Assembly: GCA_023436825.1 (NCBI GenBank)
Contig: JAEZHS010000762.1
Location: forward strand, 1 to 14,503
Source: Pseudomonadota bacterium
Lineage (GTDB): Bacteria; Pseudomonadota; Alphaproteobacteria; Reyranellales; Reyranellaceae
Direction of reading: 5' to 3'
DNA length: 14,503 bases
Shown here in pieces: positions 6,300 to 13,627 of this stretch; position 1 is the stretch's first letter; every line of letters starts with the position of its first letter. A program made the position numbers and the translations under genes. The notes under the pieces were generated by a model, which was not told the origin of the DNA, did no database searches, and was given only the letters and a program-made list of their open reading frames with translations.

Positions 6300-8642
6300 A
6301 TGGATTCGTACGACGACACCGAGCTCGCGTTGATGAAATTCGGTGTCGGCCAGCCTGTGCCGCGCATGGAGGATCCGACCCTCCTGCGCGGGCAGGGCCG
6401 GTATACCGACGACATCAACCTCGCGGGCCAGGCCTATGCCGTCATGGTGCGTAGCCGCATCGCGCACGGCATCCTGAAGGGCATCGACACGACGGCGGCG
6501 CGCGCCATGCCGGGCGTGCTGGCGATCTATACCCACGCCGATCTCGACGCGGCGGGCTTCGGCCCATTGAAGTGCCCGATGAACATCCCGCAGCGCGACG
6601 GCTCGCCGATGAAGACGCCGCCGCGGCCGTCGCTCGCCAAGGGCAAGGTGCGGTTCGTCGGCGAGGCCGTGGCCTGCGTCGTCGCCGAGACCGCCGTGCA
6701 GGCCAAGGACGCCGCCGAAGCCGTCGAGCTCGACATCGAGGAGCTGCCCGCCGTCACCACACCAGCCGAAGGCCTGAAGCCCGGCGCGGCGCAGATCCAC
6801 GACGACGCCCCCGGCAACCTCGCGCTCGACTTCCACTACGGCGACGCCGAGGCAGTGAAGAAGGCCTTCGCCGAGGCCGCGCACGTGACGCGCCTGGAGA
6901 TCGTGTCCAATCGAATCGTCGTCAATCCCATGGAGCCGCGCTCGGCGATCGGCTCCTGGGACCCCAAGACCGAGCGCTGGACCTTGAACGTCGGCTGCCA
7001 GGGCGTGATGGGCCTGCGCGGCGGCCTGGCGCGCGACGTGCTGAATGTGCCGACCGACAAGGTGCGCGTGCTGACCGGCAATGTCGGCGGCTCGTTCGGC
7101 ATGAAGAGCCAGGTCTATCCCGAGTACGGACCGCTGCTGCTCGCGGCCAGGCTTTTGGGCCGCCCGGTGAAGTGGACCGACGAACGCTCGGAAAGCTTTT
7201 TAAGCGACCATCACGGCCGCGATCACCAGCGTGTGGCCGAGCTGGCGCTCGACAAGGACGGCAAGTTCCTCGCCGTGCGGCTGACCGGCACCGGCAATGC
7301 CGGCGCCTACATCTATCCGCCGATGCCGGCCACGACCAACGCGGTGAAGAACATCATCGACGTCTACGCCACGCCGGCGATGGAGGTGAATTCCAAGGTG
7401 GTGTTCACCAACACCACGCCGATCGGCGCCTATCGCGGCGCCGGCCGCCCCGAGGGCAACTACTACATGGAGCGGCTGATCGATACCGCCGCTCGCGAGA
7501 TGGGGATCGACAGGGCCGAGCTGCGGCGGCGCAACCACATCGCGCCTTCGCAGATGCCCTACAAGGCGCCGTCGGCCATGAACTACGATTCGGGCGAGTT
7601 CACTACCGTCCTCGACAAGGCGCTGGCCGCCGCCGACTGGCAGGGCTTCGACCGGCGCAAGGCCGAGAGCCGCGCGCGCAACAAGCTGCGCGGCCGCGGC
7701 ATCGGCTCGTACCTGGAAGTCACCGGCCCGCCGGCCAAGGAATATGGCGGCGTGCGCTTCGAGGCCGACGGCACCATCACCATGCTGAGCGGCACGCTCG
7801 ACTACGGCCAGGGCCACGCCACGCCCTTCGCCCAGGTGCTGGGCGGCAAGCTCGGCATCCCGGTGACCCGCTTCCGCCTGCTGCAGGGCGATTCCGACCA
7901 GCTCAAGATCGGCGGCGGCACCGGCGGCTCGAAGTCGGCGCTGGTCGCGAGCCAGGCCTTCCTCGAAGCCGGCGACAAGGTGATCGAGCAGGGCAAGCAG
8001 ATCGCAGCCCATGTGCTCGAAGCCTCGGCCGTCGACATCGAGTTTTTACGCGGGCGCTTCACCATCGCGGGCACTGACCGCGGCATCGGCATCCTCGAGC
8101 TCGCCGACAAGCTGCGGGCAGGGCTGAAGCTGCCGGCCGACGTGCCGCAGTCGCTCGACGTCAGCCACATCTCCGACAATCCGCCGTTCTCGTTCCCCAA
8201 CGGTTGCCACGTCGCCGAGGTCGAGATCGACCGCGACACCGGCGTGGTCGAAGTGGTGCGCTATTCCATGGTCAACGACTTCGGCACGGTCATCAATCCG
8301 ATGCTGACCGCAGGCCAGGCGCATGGCGGCGTGATGCAGGGCATCGGCCAGGCGCTGATGGAGCGCACGGTCTACGACCCACAGGGCCAGCCGGTCGCCG
8401 GCTCCTACATGGACTACGCCCTGCCGCGCGCCGCCGATGCGCCGGACATGTCGGTGCAGAACCATTCGGTGCCCTGCAAGACCAACCTTTTGGGCGTGAA
8501 GGGCTGCGGCGAGGCGGGCTGCGCGGGGGCATTGCCGTCGGTGATGAACGCCGTCGTCGATGCGCTGAGCGAGTTCGGCGTCACGCACATCGACATGCCG
8601 GTGACGCCTGAGAAGGTATGGCGAGTGCTCAACGGTTCATGA
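6300..8642 (+). CDS. Xanthine dehydrogenase-family molybdopterin-binding (large) subunit
   Basis: The 780-residue product has the normal length for large subunits of the CoxL/XdhB molybdenum hydroxylase family. The N-terminal domain starts GVGQPVPRMEDPTLLRGQGRY. The cofactor-binding part shows GGSFGMK, AYRGAGRPEG (from about residue 377), GQGHATPFAQV, GGGTGGSKSA and GCGEAGCAGALPS with the likely catalytic Glu738. The active-site loop reads Y-R-G-A-G-R rather than the Y-R-C-S-F-R of true carbon monoxide dehydrogenase, so it is an aldehyde- or heterocycle-oxidising type. Such enzymes hydroxylate a carbon with water and pass electrons through a 2Fe-2S subunit and an FAD subunit; neither partner gene is in the window. 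No signal peptide is seen. The start at 6300 is set by its Shine-Dalgarno sequence. It lies in the organic-acid gene block between two palindromes, so its transcription may be partly separate from its neighbours. The substrate is unknown. Confidence 0.92.
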   Translation: MDSYDDTELALMKFGVGQPVPRMEDPTLLRGQGRYTDDINLAGQAYAVMVRSRIAHGILKGIDTTAARAMPGVLAIYTHADLDAAGFGPLKCPMNIPQRDGSPMKTPPRPSLAKGKVRFVGEAVACVVAETAVQAKDAAEAVELDIEELPAVTTPAEGLKPGAAQIHDDAPGNLALDFHYGDAEAVKKAFAEAAHVTRLEIVSNRIVVNPMEPRSAIGSWDPKTERWTLNVGCQGVMGLRGGLARDVLNVPTDKVRVLTGNVGGSFGMKSQVYPEYGPLLLAARLLGRPVKWTDERSESFLSDHHGRDHQRVAELALDKDGKFLAVRLTGTGNAGAYIYPPMPATTNAVKNIIDVYATPAMEVNSKVVFTNTTPIGAYRGAGRPEGNYYMERLIDTAAREMGIDRAELRRRNHIAPSQMPYKAPSAMNYDSGEFTTVLDKALAAADWQGFDRRKAESRARNKLRGRGIGSYLEVTGPPAKEYGGVRFEADGTITMLSGTLDYGQGHATPFAQVLGGKLGIPVTRFRLLQGDSDQLKIGGGTGGSKSALVASQAFLEAGDKVIEQGKQIAAHVLEASAVDIEFLRGRFTIAGTDRGIGILELADKLRAGLKLPADVPQSLDVSHISDNPPFSFPNGCHVAEVEIDRDTGVVEVVRYSMVNDFGTVINPMLTAGQAHGGVMQGIGQALMERTVYDPQGQPVAGSYMDYALPRAADAPDMSVQNHSVPCKTNLLGVKGCGEAGCAGALPSVMNAVVDALSEFGVTHIDMPVTPEKVWRVLNGS

Positions 8643-8705
8643 TCTTCCGGACCGCGTGCGTCCTCGCGCGCTCAAGCGCGCGCGGATGCGCGCGGTCCGG
8701 AAGAT
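8642..8705. repeat. Large intergenic palindrome (GGACCGCG type), possible terminator or processing site
   Basis: The outer arms 8642-8663 and 8684-8705 (22 bases each) pair with only two mismatches, starting ATCTTCCGGACCGCG. Inside, CGCGCGCT and AGCGCGCG flank a CA dinucleotide, so nearly the whole 64 bases can fold into one long hairpin. Its first base is the last base of the TGA stop of the molybdenum-enzyme gene. There is no following T-run. A shorter relative occurs at 12993-13033. Confidence 0.85.
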
Positions 8706-8753
8706 TGTGTTCGAGCTTGAGCCAGCGCAATCTCAGGTCCAAAGGAGACTTCC

Positions 8754-9713
8754 ATGTCCGACCTGCCGAAGAAGATCGCCATCGAAGAACAGGGACCGCG
8801 CGAGGGCTTCCAGATCGAGCCTGGCCCGATCTCCACGAAGGACAAGATCGCCCTGATCGATGCGCTGTCGGCGACGGGCCTTCGCGCCATCGAGGTCGCC
8901 TCGTTCGTCAACACCTCGCTGGTCCCTGGCTGGGCGGACGCGGAGGCGGTGGTGGGAGGCTTCACGCCAAAGCCGGGCGTTGCCTACACCGCCTTGTGGT
9001 TCAACTCGCACGGCATGAGGCGCGCGCTTGCCTTCAAGGACCGGCTGCAGATCGACGGCGCCGTCGCCTTCTCCGCTTCCGAGGCCTTCTCGCTCAAGAA
9101 TCTCAACCGCGACCGGGCCGGGCACCTCGCCGCCATGCGCAAGACCACCGAAGCCCATCTTGCAGCCGGTGTGCCGGTGACCCGGCTTCTGGTCATGGCC
9201 TCGTTCGGCTGCAACTTCTCCGGCGACGTCGCCGTCAGCCAGGTCACGGGCGCGATCGAGGACGGTCTCGCCATCGCGCGCGACTACGGCTTTTCCTACA
9301 AGACCGTCGGCCTGGCCGATTCCATGGGCTGGGCGACACCGCAGAAGGTGGCGCGCGTCGTCGGCGCGGTGCGTGAGCGCTGGCCGGAGCTCGAGGTCTC
9401 GTTGCACCTGCACGACACACGCGGGCTCGGCATATCCAACGCCTATGAGGGACTGCGACTCGGCGTCACCAAATTCGACGCCACGGTGGGCGGCCTGGGC
9501 GGTTGCCCGTTCGCCGCGCAGCCTGGTGCGCCGGGCAATATCGCCTCGGAAGAGCTCGTCATGCTGTGCAACGAGATGGGCATCGAGACCGGCGTCGACC
9601 TCGACGCCTTGATCGAGGCCGGGCGCCTTGCCGAGACGATCGTCGGGCATCGCCTGCCGAGTGCGGCCTTGCGCGCCGGCTCGCTCGACGGCTTCCGCCG
9701 CAGGGCCGCCTGA
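8754..9713 (+). CDS. Hydroxymethylglutaryl-CoA lyase-like enzyme
   Basis: The 319-residue TIM-barrel protein belongs to the HMGL-like/DRE-TIM metallolyase family, which cleaves 3-hydroxy-3-methyl acyl-CoA thioesters to acetyl-CoA and a keto acid. Active-site counterparts of HMG-CoA lyase are visible: Arg16 in GPREGFQ, Glu47 (IEVASFV), metal ligands His218 and His220 (HLHDTRG), Cys251 in GGLGGCPFA and Asn262 in PGNIASEE. The first motif has Glu17 where HMG-CoA lyase has Asp. The loop between Cys251 and Asn262 is two residues longer than in the human enzyme as I recall it. Both changes suggest a related but perhaps different acyl-CoA substrate, such as a citramalyl-CoA-like compound. AAAGGAGA precedes the ATG at good spacing. 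The stop overlaps the start of the CoA-transferase gene by one base, so the two are surely co-transcribed and likely act in sequence. Confidence 0.92.
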   Translation: MSDLPKKIAIEEQGPREGFQIEPGPISTKDKIALIDALSATGLRAIEVASFVNTSLVPGWADAEAVVGGFTPKPGVAYTALWFNSHGMRRALAFKDRLQIDGAVAFSASEAFSLKNLNRDRAGHLAAMRKTTEAHLAAGVPVTRLLVMASFGCNFSGDVAVSQVTGAIEDGLAIARDYGFSYKTVGLADSMGWATPQKVARVVGAVRERWPELEVSLHLHDTRGLGISNAYEGLRLGVTKFDATVGGLGGCPFAAQPGAPGNIASEELVMLCNEMGIETGVDLDALIEAGRLAETIVGHRLPSAALRAGSLDGFRRRAA

Positions 9714-10942
9714 TGACTTCGCCCGCACCGCTCAGGGGAGTTCGCGTCCTGGACTTCGGCCACACCATCATGGGGCCGTGCGCCGGGCTGCTGCTCGCCG
9801 ACCTCGGTGCCGACGTGATCAAGATCGAGCCGGTTGAGGGCGACTCCACGCGCCGCCTGCCGGGCTTCGCTGCCGGCTTCTTCGCCACCTTCGGCCGCAA
9901 CAAGCGCAGCATCGCCATCGACCTGAAGCATCCGGAAGGGCAGGCCGTGGTTCGCCGCCTGGCGTCCACCGCCGACGTCGTGCTGGAGAACTACGGGCCG
10001 GGGACGATGGAGCGGCTGGGCTGCGGCTACGATGCGCTGAGCGCGGTCAATCCGCGGCTGGTCTATCTTGCCATGAAGGGCTATCTCGCCGGTCCCTACG
10101 AGCATCGCGGCGCGCTCGACGAGGTCGTCCAGATGCAGAGCGGGCTTGCCTACATGACCGGGCCGCCCGGACGCCCCTTGCGCGCCGGAGCGCCGGTGAT
10201 CGATATCCTCGGCGGCGTCTTCGGCGTCGTCGCCATTCTGGCGGCGCTGCGCGAGCGCGATCGCACGGGCCGCGGCCAGCGCGTGGGGAGCGCCCTGTTC
10301 GAGACGGCCGCCTTCATGATGGGCCCGTTCTGCGTCGGCAGCGCCGTGATCGGCGAGCCGATGCCGCCGCTGCCGGCACGAAAGAACGCCTGGGGCGTCT
10401 ATGACGTGTTCGAGACGGCCGACGACGCCATGGTGTTCATCGGCGTCACCAGCGATCAGCACTGGCAGCGTTTCTGCCGGGAGTTCGATCTGCCCGACCT
10501 CGCAAGCGATGCGCGGCTGCAAAGCAATGCGAGCCGCTGCGAGGAGCGAAGCTGGATGCTGCCGCGGCTGCAGGCGCTGATGGCATCGCTGTCGGCCGAC
10601 GAGCTCTGCAGGCGTGCCGAGGCAGCGCAGGTGCCTTATGCCCGCATCGGTCACCCAGCCGATCTCGCGCACGATCCGCAGCTGCTCGCCATGGGCGGGC
10701 TCTTAGACACGGCGAAGTCGGTGCTGGGTGGCGGTGGCGCGACGGTCGCCATTCCCGGCCTGCCGCTCGAGTTCGGCGCCGAGCGGATGCGCACCTCGCT
10801 CAACCGGCAGCCGCCCGCCATCGGCGAGCACAGTGCCGACGTGCTGTCGGAGGCGGGCTTCGCGCCCGAGGAGATCGCAACCCTGATGACGCAGGCGGTC
10901 GTGGTCAACCGCGCGAGGCCCCAGGCAGCGGCGGCAGGCTGA
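9713..10942 (+). CDS. CaiB/BaiF family (class III) CoA-transferase
   Basis: The 409-residue product has the class III CoA-transferase fold. The N-terminal part shows RVLDFGHTIMGPCAGLLLADLGADVIKIEP and GRNKRSIAIDLKHPEG. The centre has the likely catalytic Asp136 in ALDEVVQMQSGL, then YMTGPPGRPLRAG, and a helix ending RERDRTGRGQ. These enzymes move CoA from a donor thioester such as succinyl-CoA to a free carboxylate through an aspartyl-CoA anhydride. The start ATG overlaps the stop of the lyase gene (TGATG at 9711-9715), showing translational coupling. The sequence then codes only 2 bases of spacer before the PanE-like gene. The tight pairing with an HMGL-like lyase suggests that this enzyme makes the CoA ester that the lyase splits. 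The family is certain; the acid is not known. Confidence 0.93.
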   Translation: MTSPAPLRGVRVLDFGHTIMGPCAGLLLADLGADVIKIEPVEGDSTRRLPGFAAGFFATFGRNKRSIAIDLKHPEGQAVVRRLASTADVVLENYGPGTMERLGCGYDALSAVNPRLVYLAMKGYLAGPYEHRGALDEVVQMQSGLAYMTGPPGRPLRAGAPVIDILGGVFGVVAILAALRERDRTGRGQRVGSALFETAAFMMGPFCVGSAVIGEPMPPLPARKNAWGVYDVFETADDAMVFIGVTSDQHWQRFCREFDLPDLASDARLQSNASRCEERSWMLPRLQALMASLSADELCRRAEAAQVPYARIGHPADLAHDPQLLAMGGLLDTAKSVLGGGGATVAIPGLPLEFGAERMRTSLNRQPPAIGEHSADVLSEAGFAPEEIATLMTQAVVVNRARPQAAAAG

Positions 10943-10944
10943 CG

Positions 10945-11928
10945 ATGAAAGTCTGCATCATCGGCGCCGGTGCCGTCGGCGGCCTGATCGGAACGCGGCT
11001 GGCCGCCTTCACCAAGGCCGGGGTGAGTGCCCTGGCGCGCGGCGAGACCCTGCAGGCGCTGCGCCGGCATGGATGGCGACTCGCACAGGGCGGCGAGACC
11101 ATCACGGCGCCGGCGCGTGCAGAGGCGGATGCAACGGCGCTCGGTCCTCAGGATCTCGTGGTCGTCGCCGTCAAGGCGACCGCCATGGCGGCCGTGGCGC
11201 CGACGATCGGACCGTTGCTGGGGCCGCAGTCGATCGTGCTGCCGGCGATGAACGGTGTGCCGTGGTGGTTCACCCAGGGCCTGGCTGGCATCGGAGCGGA
11301 ACCCCTGGCAAGCATCGATCCGGGTGGCACAATCGCGAAGGCGATCCCGCTCCATCATGTCATTGGCTGCGTCGTGCATCTCAGCGCCGCGGCTGCGGAG
11401 CCCGGGCTGGTGGTGCACAAGAACGGCGCGGGCCTGATCATCGGTGAGCCCGACGGCAATTCCTCGGCGCGCCTGAAGGCGGTTCACGACCTGTTGGCGC
11501 AGGCAGGCTTCGACGTCACGTCGTCACCGACCATCCGTCACGACATCTGGTACAAGCTGTGGGGCAACCTCACGATGAACCCGGTGTCGGCGCTGACCGG
11601 CGCCACCGGGGATCGCATGCTCGATGATGCCCTGGTGCGCGGCTTCTGCTCGGCCGCAATGCGCGAGGCGGCTGCCATCGGCGCGAAGATCGGCTGCGCC
11701 ATCGACCAGGATCCGGAGGCGCGCCACGCCGTGACGCGCGAGCTCGGCGCCTTCAAGACCTCGATGCTGCTGGACGCCGAGCGCGGCCGGCCGATCGAGC
11801 TCGACGCCATCGTGACGGCCGTGCATGAACTCGGCCTGCGCACGGGCGTGGCGACACCCAGCATCGATGCCCTGCTGGGATTGACGCGGCTCTTCGCCCG
11901 CGGCCGCGGCCTTTATCCGTCATCTTAA
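10945..11928 (+). CDS. 2-dehydropantoate 2-reductase family (ApbA/PanE-like) NADPH-dependent dehydrogenase
   Basis: The 327-residue protein starts with the Rossmann motif GAGAVGG (7-13). It carries counterparts of the ketopantoate reductase active site: Asn103 (MNGV), Lys204 (YKLWGNLTMNP), Ser273 (TSMLLD) and Glu285 (ELDAI). Family members reduce a 2-keto acid with a branched or bulky side chain to the 2-hydroxy acid. True pantothenate synthesis is possible. Position argues against it: the gene follows the CoA-transferase stop by 2 bases and no panB or panC is present, so it more likely handles a keto or hydroxy acid in the same pathway as the lyase. It is soluble and cytoplasmic, with no signal or membrane segment. 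The start is fixed by the glycine-rich N-terminus, since any earlier start would cut into the previous gene. Confidence 0.9.
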   Translation: MKVCIIGAGAVGGLIGTRLAAFTKAGVSALARGETLQALRRHGWRLAQGGETITAPARAEADATALGPQDLVVVAVKATAMAAVAPTIGPLLGPQSIVLPAMNGVPWWFTQGLAGIGAEPLASIDPGGTIAKAIPLHHVIGCVVHLSAAAAEPGLVVHKNGAGLIIGEPDGNSSARLKAVHDLLAQAGFDVTSSPTIRHDIWYKLWGNLTMNPVSALTGATGDRMLDDALVRGFCSAAMREAAAIGAKIGCAIDQDPEARHAVTRELGAFKTSMLLDAERGRPIELDAIVTAVHELGLRTGVATPSIDALLGLTRLFARGRGLYPSS

Positions 11929-11931
11929 GAA

Positions 11932-11979
11932 GTCGACGGTCAGCCGGGGACCGCCGACATGCCGACGATTGTCGGCATG
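11932..11979. repeat. Two adjacent inverted repeats before the quinone-oxidoreductase-like gene
   Basis: Dyad one pairs GTCGACGGTC (11932-11941) with GACCGCCGAC (11949-11958), with one mismatch and a 7-base loop. Dyad two is a perfect 9-base stem CATGCCGAC/GTCGGCATG (11958-11966 and 11971-11979) with a GATT loop. The dyads share base 11958, and GTCGGC of dyad two could also pair with GCCGAC in dyad one. They may form a terminator for the upstream gene or an operator or attenuator for the next. No T-run follows. Confidence 0.65.
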
Positions 11980-12013
11980 GGACTTGCGTCCTCTGCCTCT
12001 GAGGAGATGCGCG

Positions 12014-12991
12014 ATGAAAGCTGTTGTGATCCATGCGCTCGGCGGGCCGGACCAACTTACCCTGGCTGAAATGCCTGATCCGGTGCCCGGCGCCGGCGAG
12101 GTGCTGCTGGACGTCGCCTATGCCGGCTGCAATTGGGCCGACACGCAGGTGCGGATGGGGATCTACCCGCATGCCATGACCTATCCCATGGTCCTGGGCT
12201 TCGAGGTGTCGGGAACGGTCGCCGCTCTCGGCACAGGCGTGACGGGCGTCAGGGTCGGCGACCGCGTCGCCGCTTTCCCCGAAAAAGGCGGCGCCTATGC
12301 CGAGAGATGCGTCGCCGGCGCGTCGGGGCTGATCAGGCTGCCAGACGCGGTCGGGCTCGACGTCGCCGCCGCCTTTCCGATCCAGGCGCTGACGGCCTAT
12401 CACATGATGTGGACGGTCTATGGCGGCATCGGCAAGGGCGATACGATCCTGGTCAATGCCGTGGGCGGTGGCGTCGGGTTGATGTGTACCCAGCTTGCGG
12501 TGCAGGCGGGTGCACGCGTCATCGGCACCACCGGCACGCCGGGCAAGGAGAAGCGCGCGCTCGAATACGGCGCGGCGCGCGTGGTCGTGACCTCAACCGA
12601 GGACTTCGAGAAGGCGGTGCTCGACTTCACTGGCGGCAGGGGAGTCGATCTCGCCATCGACTCCTACGGCGCCACCATGCTCGACCGCACCTTCAACGTC
12701 GTGAAGAAGCTCGGTCACGTCGTCAGCATCGGCGAGGCCGAGGGCCCGCCCTTCAAGAACATCCGCGAGCGCATCCTGCCACGCTCGCAGACTTTCACGC
12801 GCCTGCATCTCGGCCATGTCGACCATGCTCTGCCCGAATGGCAGAAAGGCATCGACCACGTCCTTGGCGGCATTGCCGCCGGCTGGCTCAAGGTGCCGAT
12901 CGAGGGCGTGTTCCCATTGCCCGAGGCGGCCGAGATGCACCGCCGCCTGGAAGGCCGTCACGTCGCCGGCAAGTTGCTCTTGAAGGCGTGA
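12014..12991 (+). CDS. Quinone oxidoreductase-like MDR family NADPH-dependent oxidoreductase
   Basis: The 325-residue protein is a zinc-free medium-chain dehydrogenase/reductase of the QOR group. The N-terminal GroES-like part has MKAVVIHALGGPDQLTL, GCNWADTQVRMGIYP and GFEVSGTVAALG with VGDRVAAF. The Rossmann part has LVNAVGGGVGLMCTQLA, GARVIGTTGTPGKEKRALEYGA and GGRGVDLAIDSYG. The Cys and His zinc ligands of alcohol dehydrogenases are absent at the expected places. Such enzymes reduce quinones, enones or acrylyl-CoA-like double bonds with NADPH. GAGGAG precedes ATG 12014, which agrees with the conserved MKAVV start. It is the last plus-strand gene, 85 bases after the PanE-like gene with two inverted repeats between, so it may be read through from upstream or have its own control. 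The exact substrate is unknown. Confidence 0.92.
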   Translation: MKAVVIHALGGPDQLTLAEMPDPVPGAGEVLLDVAYAGCNWADTQVRMGIYPHAMTYPMVLGFEVSGTVAALGTGVTGVRVGDRVAAFPEKGGAYAERCVAGASGLIRLPDAVGLDVAAAFPIQALTAYHMMWTVYGGIGKGDTILVNAVGGGVGLMCTQLAVQAGARVIGTTGTPGKEKRALEYGAARVVVTSTEDFEKAVLDFTGGRGVDLAIDSYGATMLDRTFNVVKKLGHVVSIGEAEGPPFKNIRERILPRSQTFTRLHLGHVDHALPEWQKGIDHVLGGIAAGWLKVPIEGVFPLPEAAEMHRRLEGRHVAGKLLLKA

Positions 12992-12992
12992 C

Positions 12993-13033
12993 CTCATCTG
13001 GCCGCGGGCCTGGAGACGCGCGGTCCACATGAG
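12993..13033. repeat. Inverted repeat between convergent genes, probable bidirectional terminator
   Basis: CTCATCTGGCCGCG at the left end pairs with CGCGGTCCACATGAG at the right end, with one mismatch and one bulged base. It fills nearly the whole 44-base gap between the stops of the MDR gene (12991) and the GST gene (13036). Its GACGCGCGGTCC half resembles the right arm of the palindrome at 8642-8705, so it may be a short member of the same repeat family. Confidence 0.7.
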
Positions 13034-13035
13034 AC

Positions 13036-13614
13036 TCAGCGCGGCAACGACGAGGTGATCTTCTCCTCGGCCTCGAGGGTCTTCTTGACGGCGGGTCGCG
13101 CCAGCATGCGCTCGTAGTGGCCGTGGATGCCGGGATAGTCCTCGGCCTTGAGCTCGAGCGGGCCGCGGAAGCGCCAGTAGAGGCGGAACAGGTGGATGTC
13201 GGCGATCGAATAGGCGCCGACGGCCCATTCCTTGCCACCGAGCCGTGTCTCGGCAACCTGCCAGACCTCGCGCACGCGCTCCGGTCCGGCTTGCCGCGAC
13301 GGATGGATGCCCGAGGCGATGAAGGACATCCACGACACGACCTGGGCCTCGGCCTCGGGATCGTTCGCAGGCAGCAGCTTCGCCTGCGGATAGGCGCGCG
13401 CCAGGTAGAACAGGCAACCGGCGACCTCGGTCAGAGGGCGGCCATCGATCATCAGTACCGGCACCTTGCCGTTCGGGTTGACGGCCCGGAACGCCGGCGA
13501 GCGCGTGTCCTTTTCCAGGGTCAGCGGCTTGGCGTCGAACGTGGCGCTGACTTCGTTCAGGGCGATATGCACCGCGAGTGAACTGGAGCCGGGCGAGTAA
13601 TACAAGGTCAGCAT
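13036..13614 (-). CDS. Glutathione S-transferase-like protein (beta-class-like)
   Basis: The 192-residue product has a thioredoxin-like N-terminal domain (about 1-78) starting LTLYYSPGSSSLAVHIALNE, with the glutathione-binding NPNGKVPVL loop. An all-helical C-terminal domain (about 85-192) carries the SIADIHLFRLYWR helix. Bacterial beta-class GSTs usually read SPGACS with a glutathione-bonding cysteine; here the aligned position is Ser11, so a mixed-disulfide mechanism is unlikely. The C-terminal domain also looks shortened after IHPSR compared with typical members of about 200 or more residues. The start ATG 13614 lies 13 bases after the stop of the upstream permease gene, so it is the distal gene of that transcript. 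The AGAGGG Shine-Dalgarno overlaps the permease stop. Function may be detoxification or ligand binding. Confidence 0.88.
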   Translation of the reverse strand: MLTLYYSPGSSSLAVHIALNEVSATFDAKPLTLEKDTRSPAFRAVNPNGKVPVLMIDGRPLTEVAGCLFYLARAYPQAKLLPANDPEAEAQVVSWMSFIASGIHPSRQAGPERVREVWQVAETRLGGKEWAVGAYSIADIHLFRLYWRFRGPLELKAEDYPGIHGHYERMLARPAVKKTLEAEEKITSSLPR

Positions 13615-13627
13615 GGCGGAGAACCCT

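Noticed and set aside
6572..8077. 501-codon open frame on the plus strand inside the molybdenum-enzyme gene
   Set aside because: It is a shifted frame of a gene with intact family motifs throughout, and its product is compositionally biased and lacks any domain.
6300..8642. Carbon monoxide dehydrogenase CoxL
   Set aside because: The active-site loop reads Y-R-G-A-G-R and lacks the Y-R-C-S-F-R cysteine needed for the copper-molybdenum centre.
10945..11928. Dedicated pantothenate-pathway panE
   Set aside because: Active-site residues fit, but no panB, panC or panD is nearby and the gene is coupled to a CoA-transferase and lyase. A PanE-like role in the local pathway is more likely.
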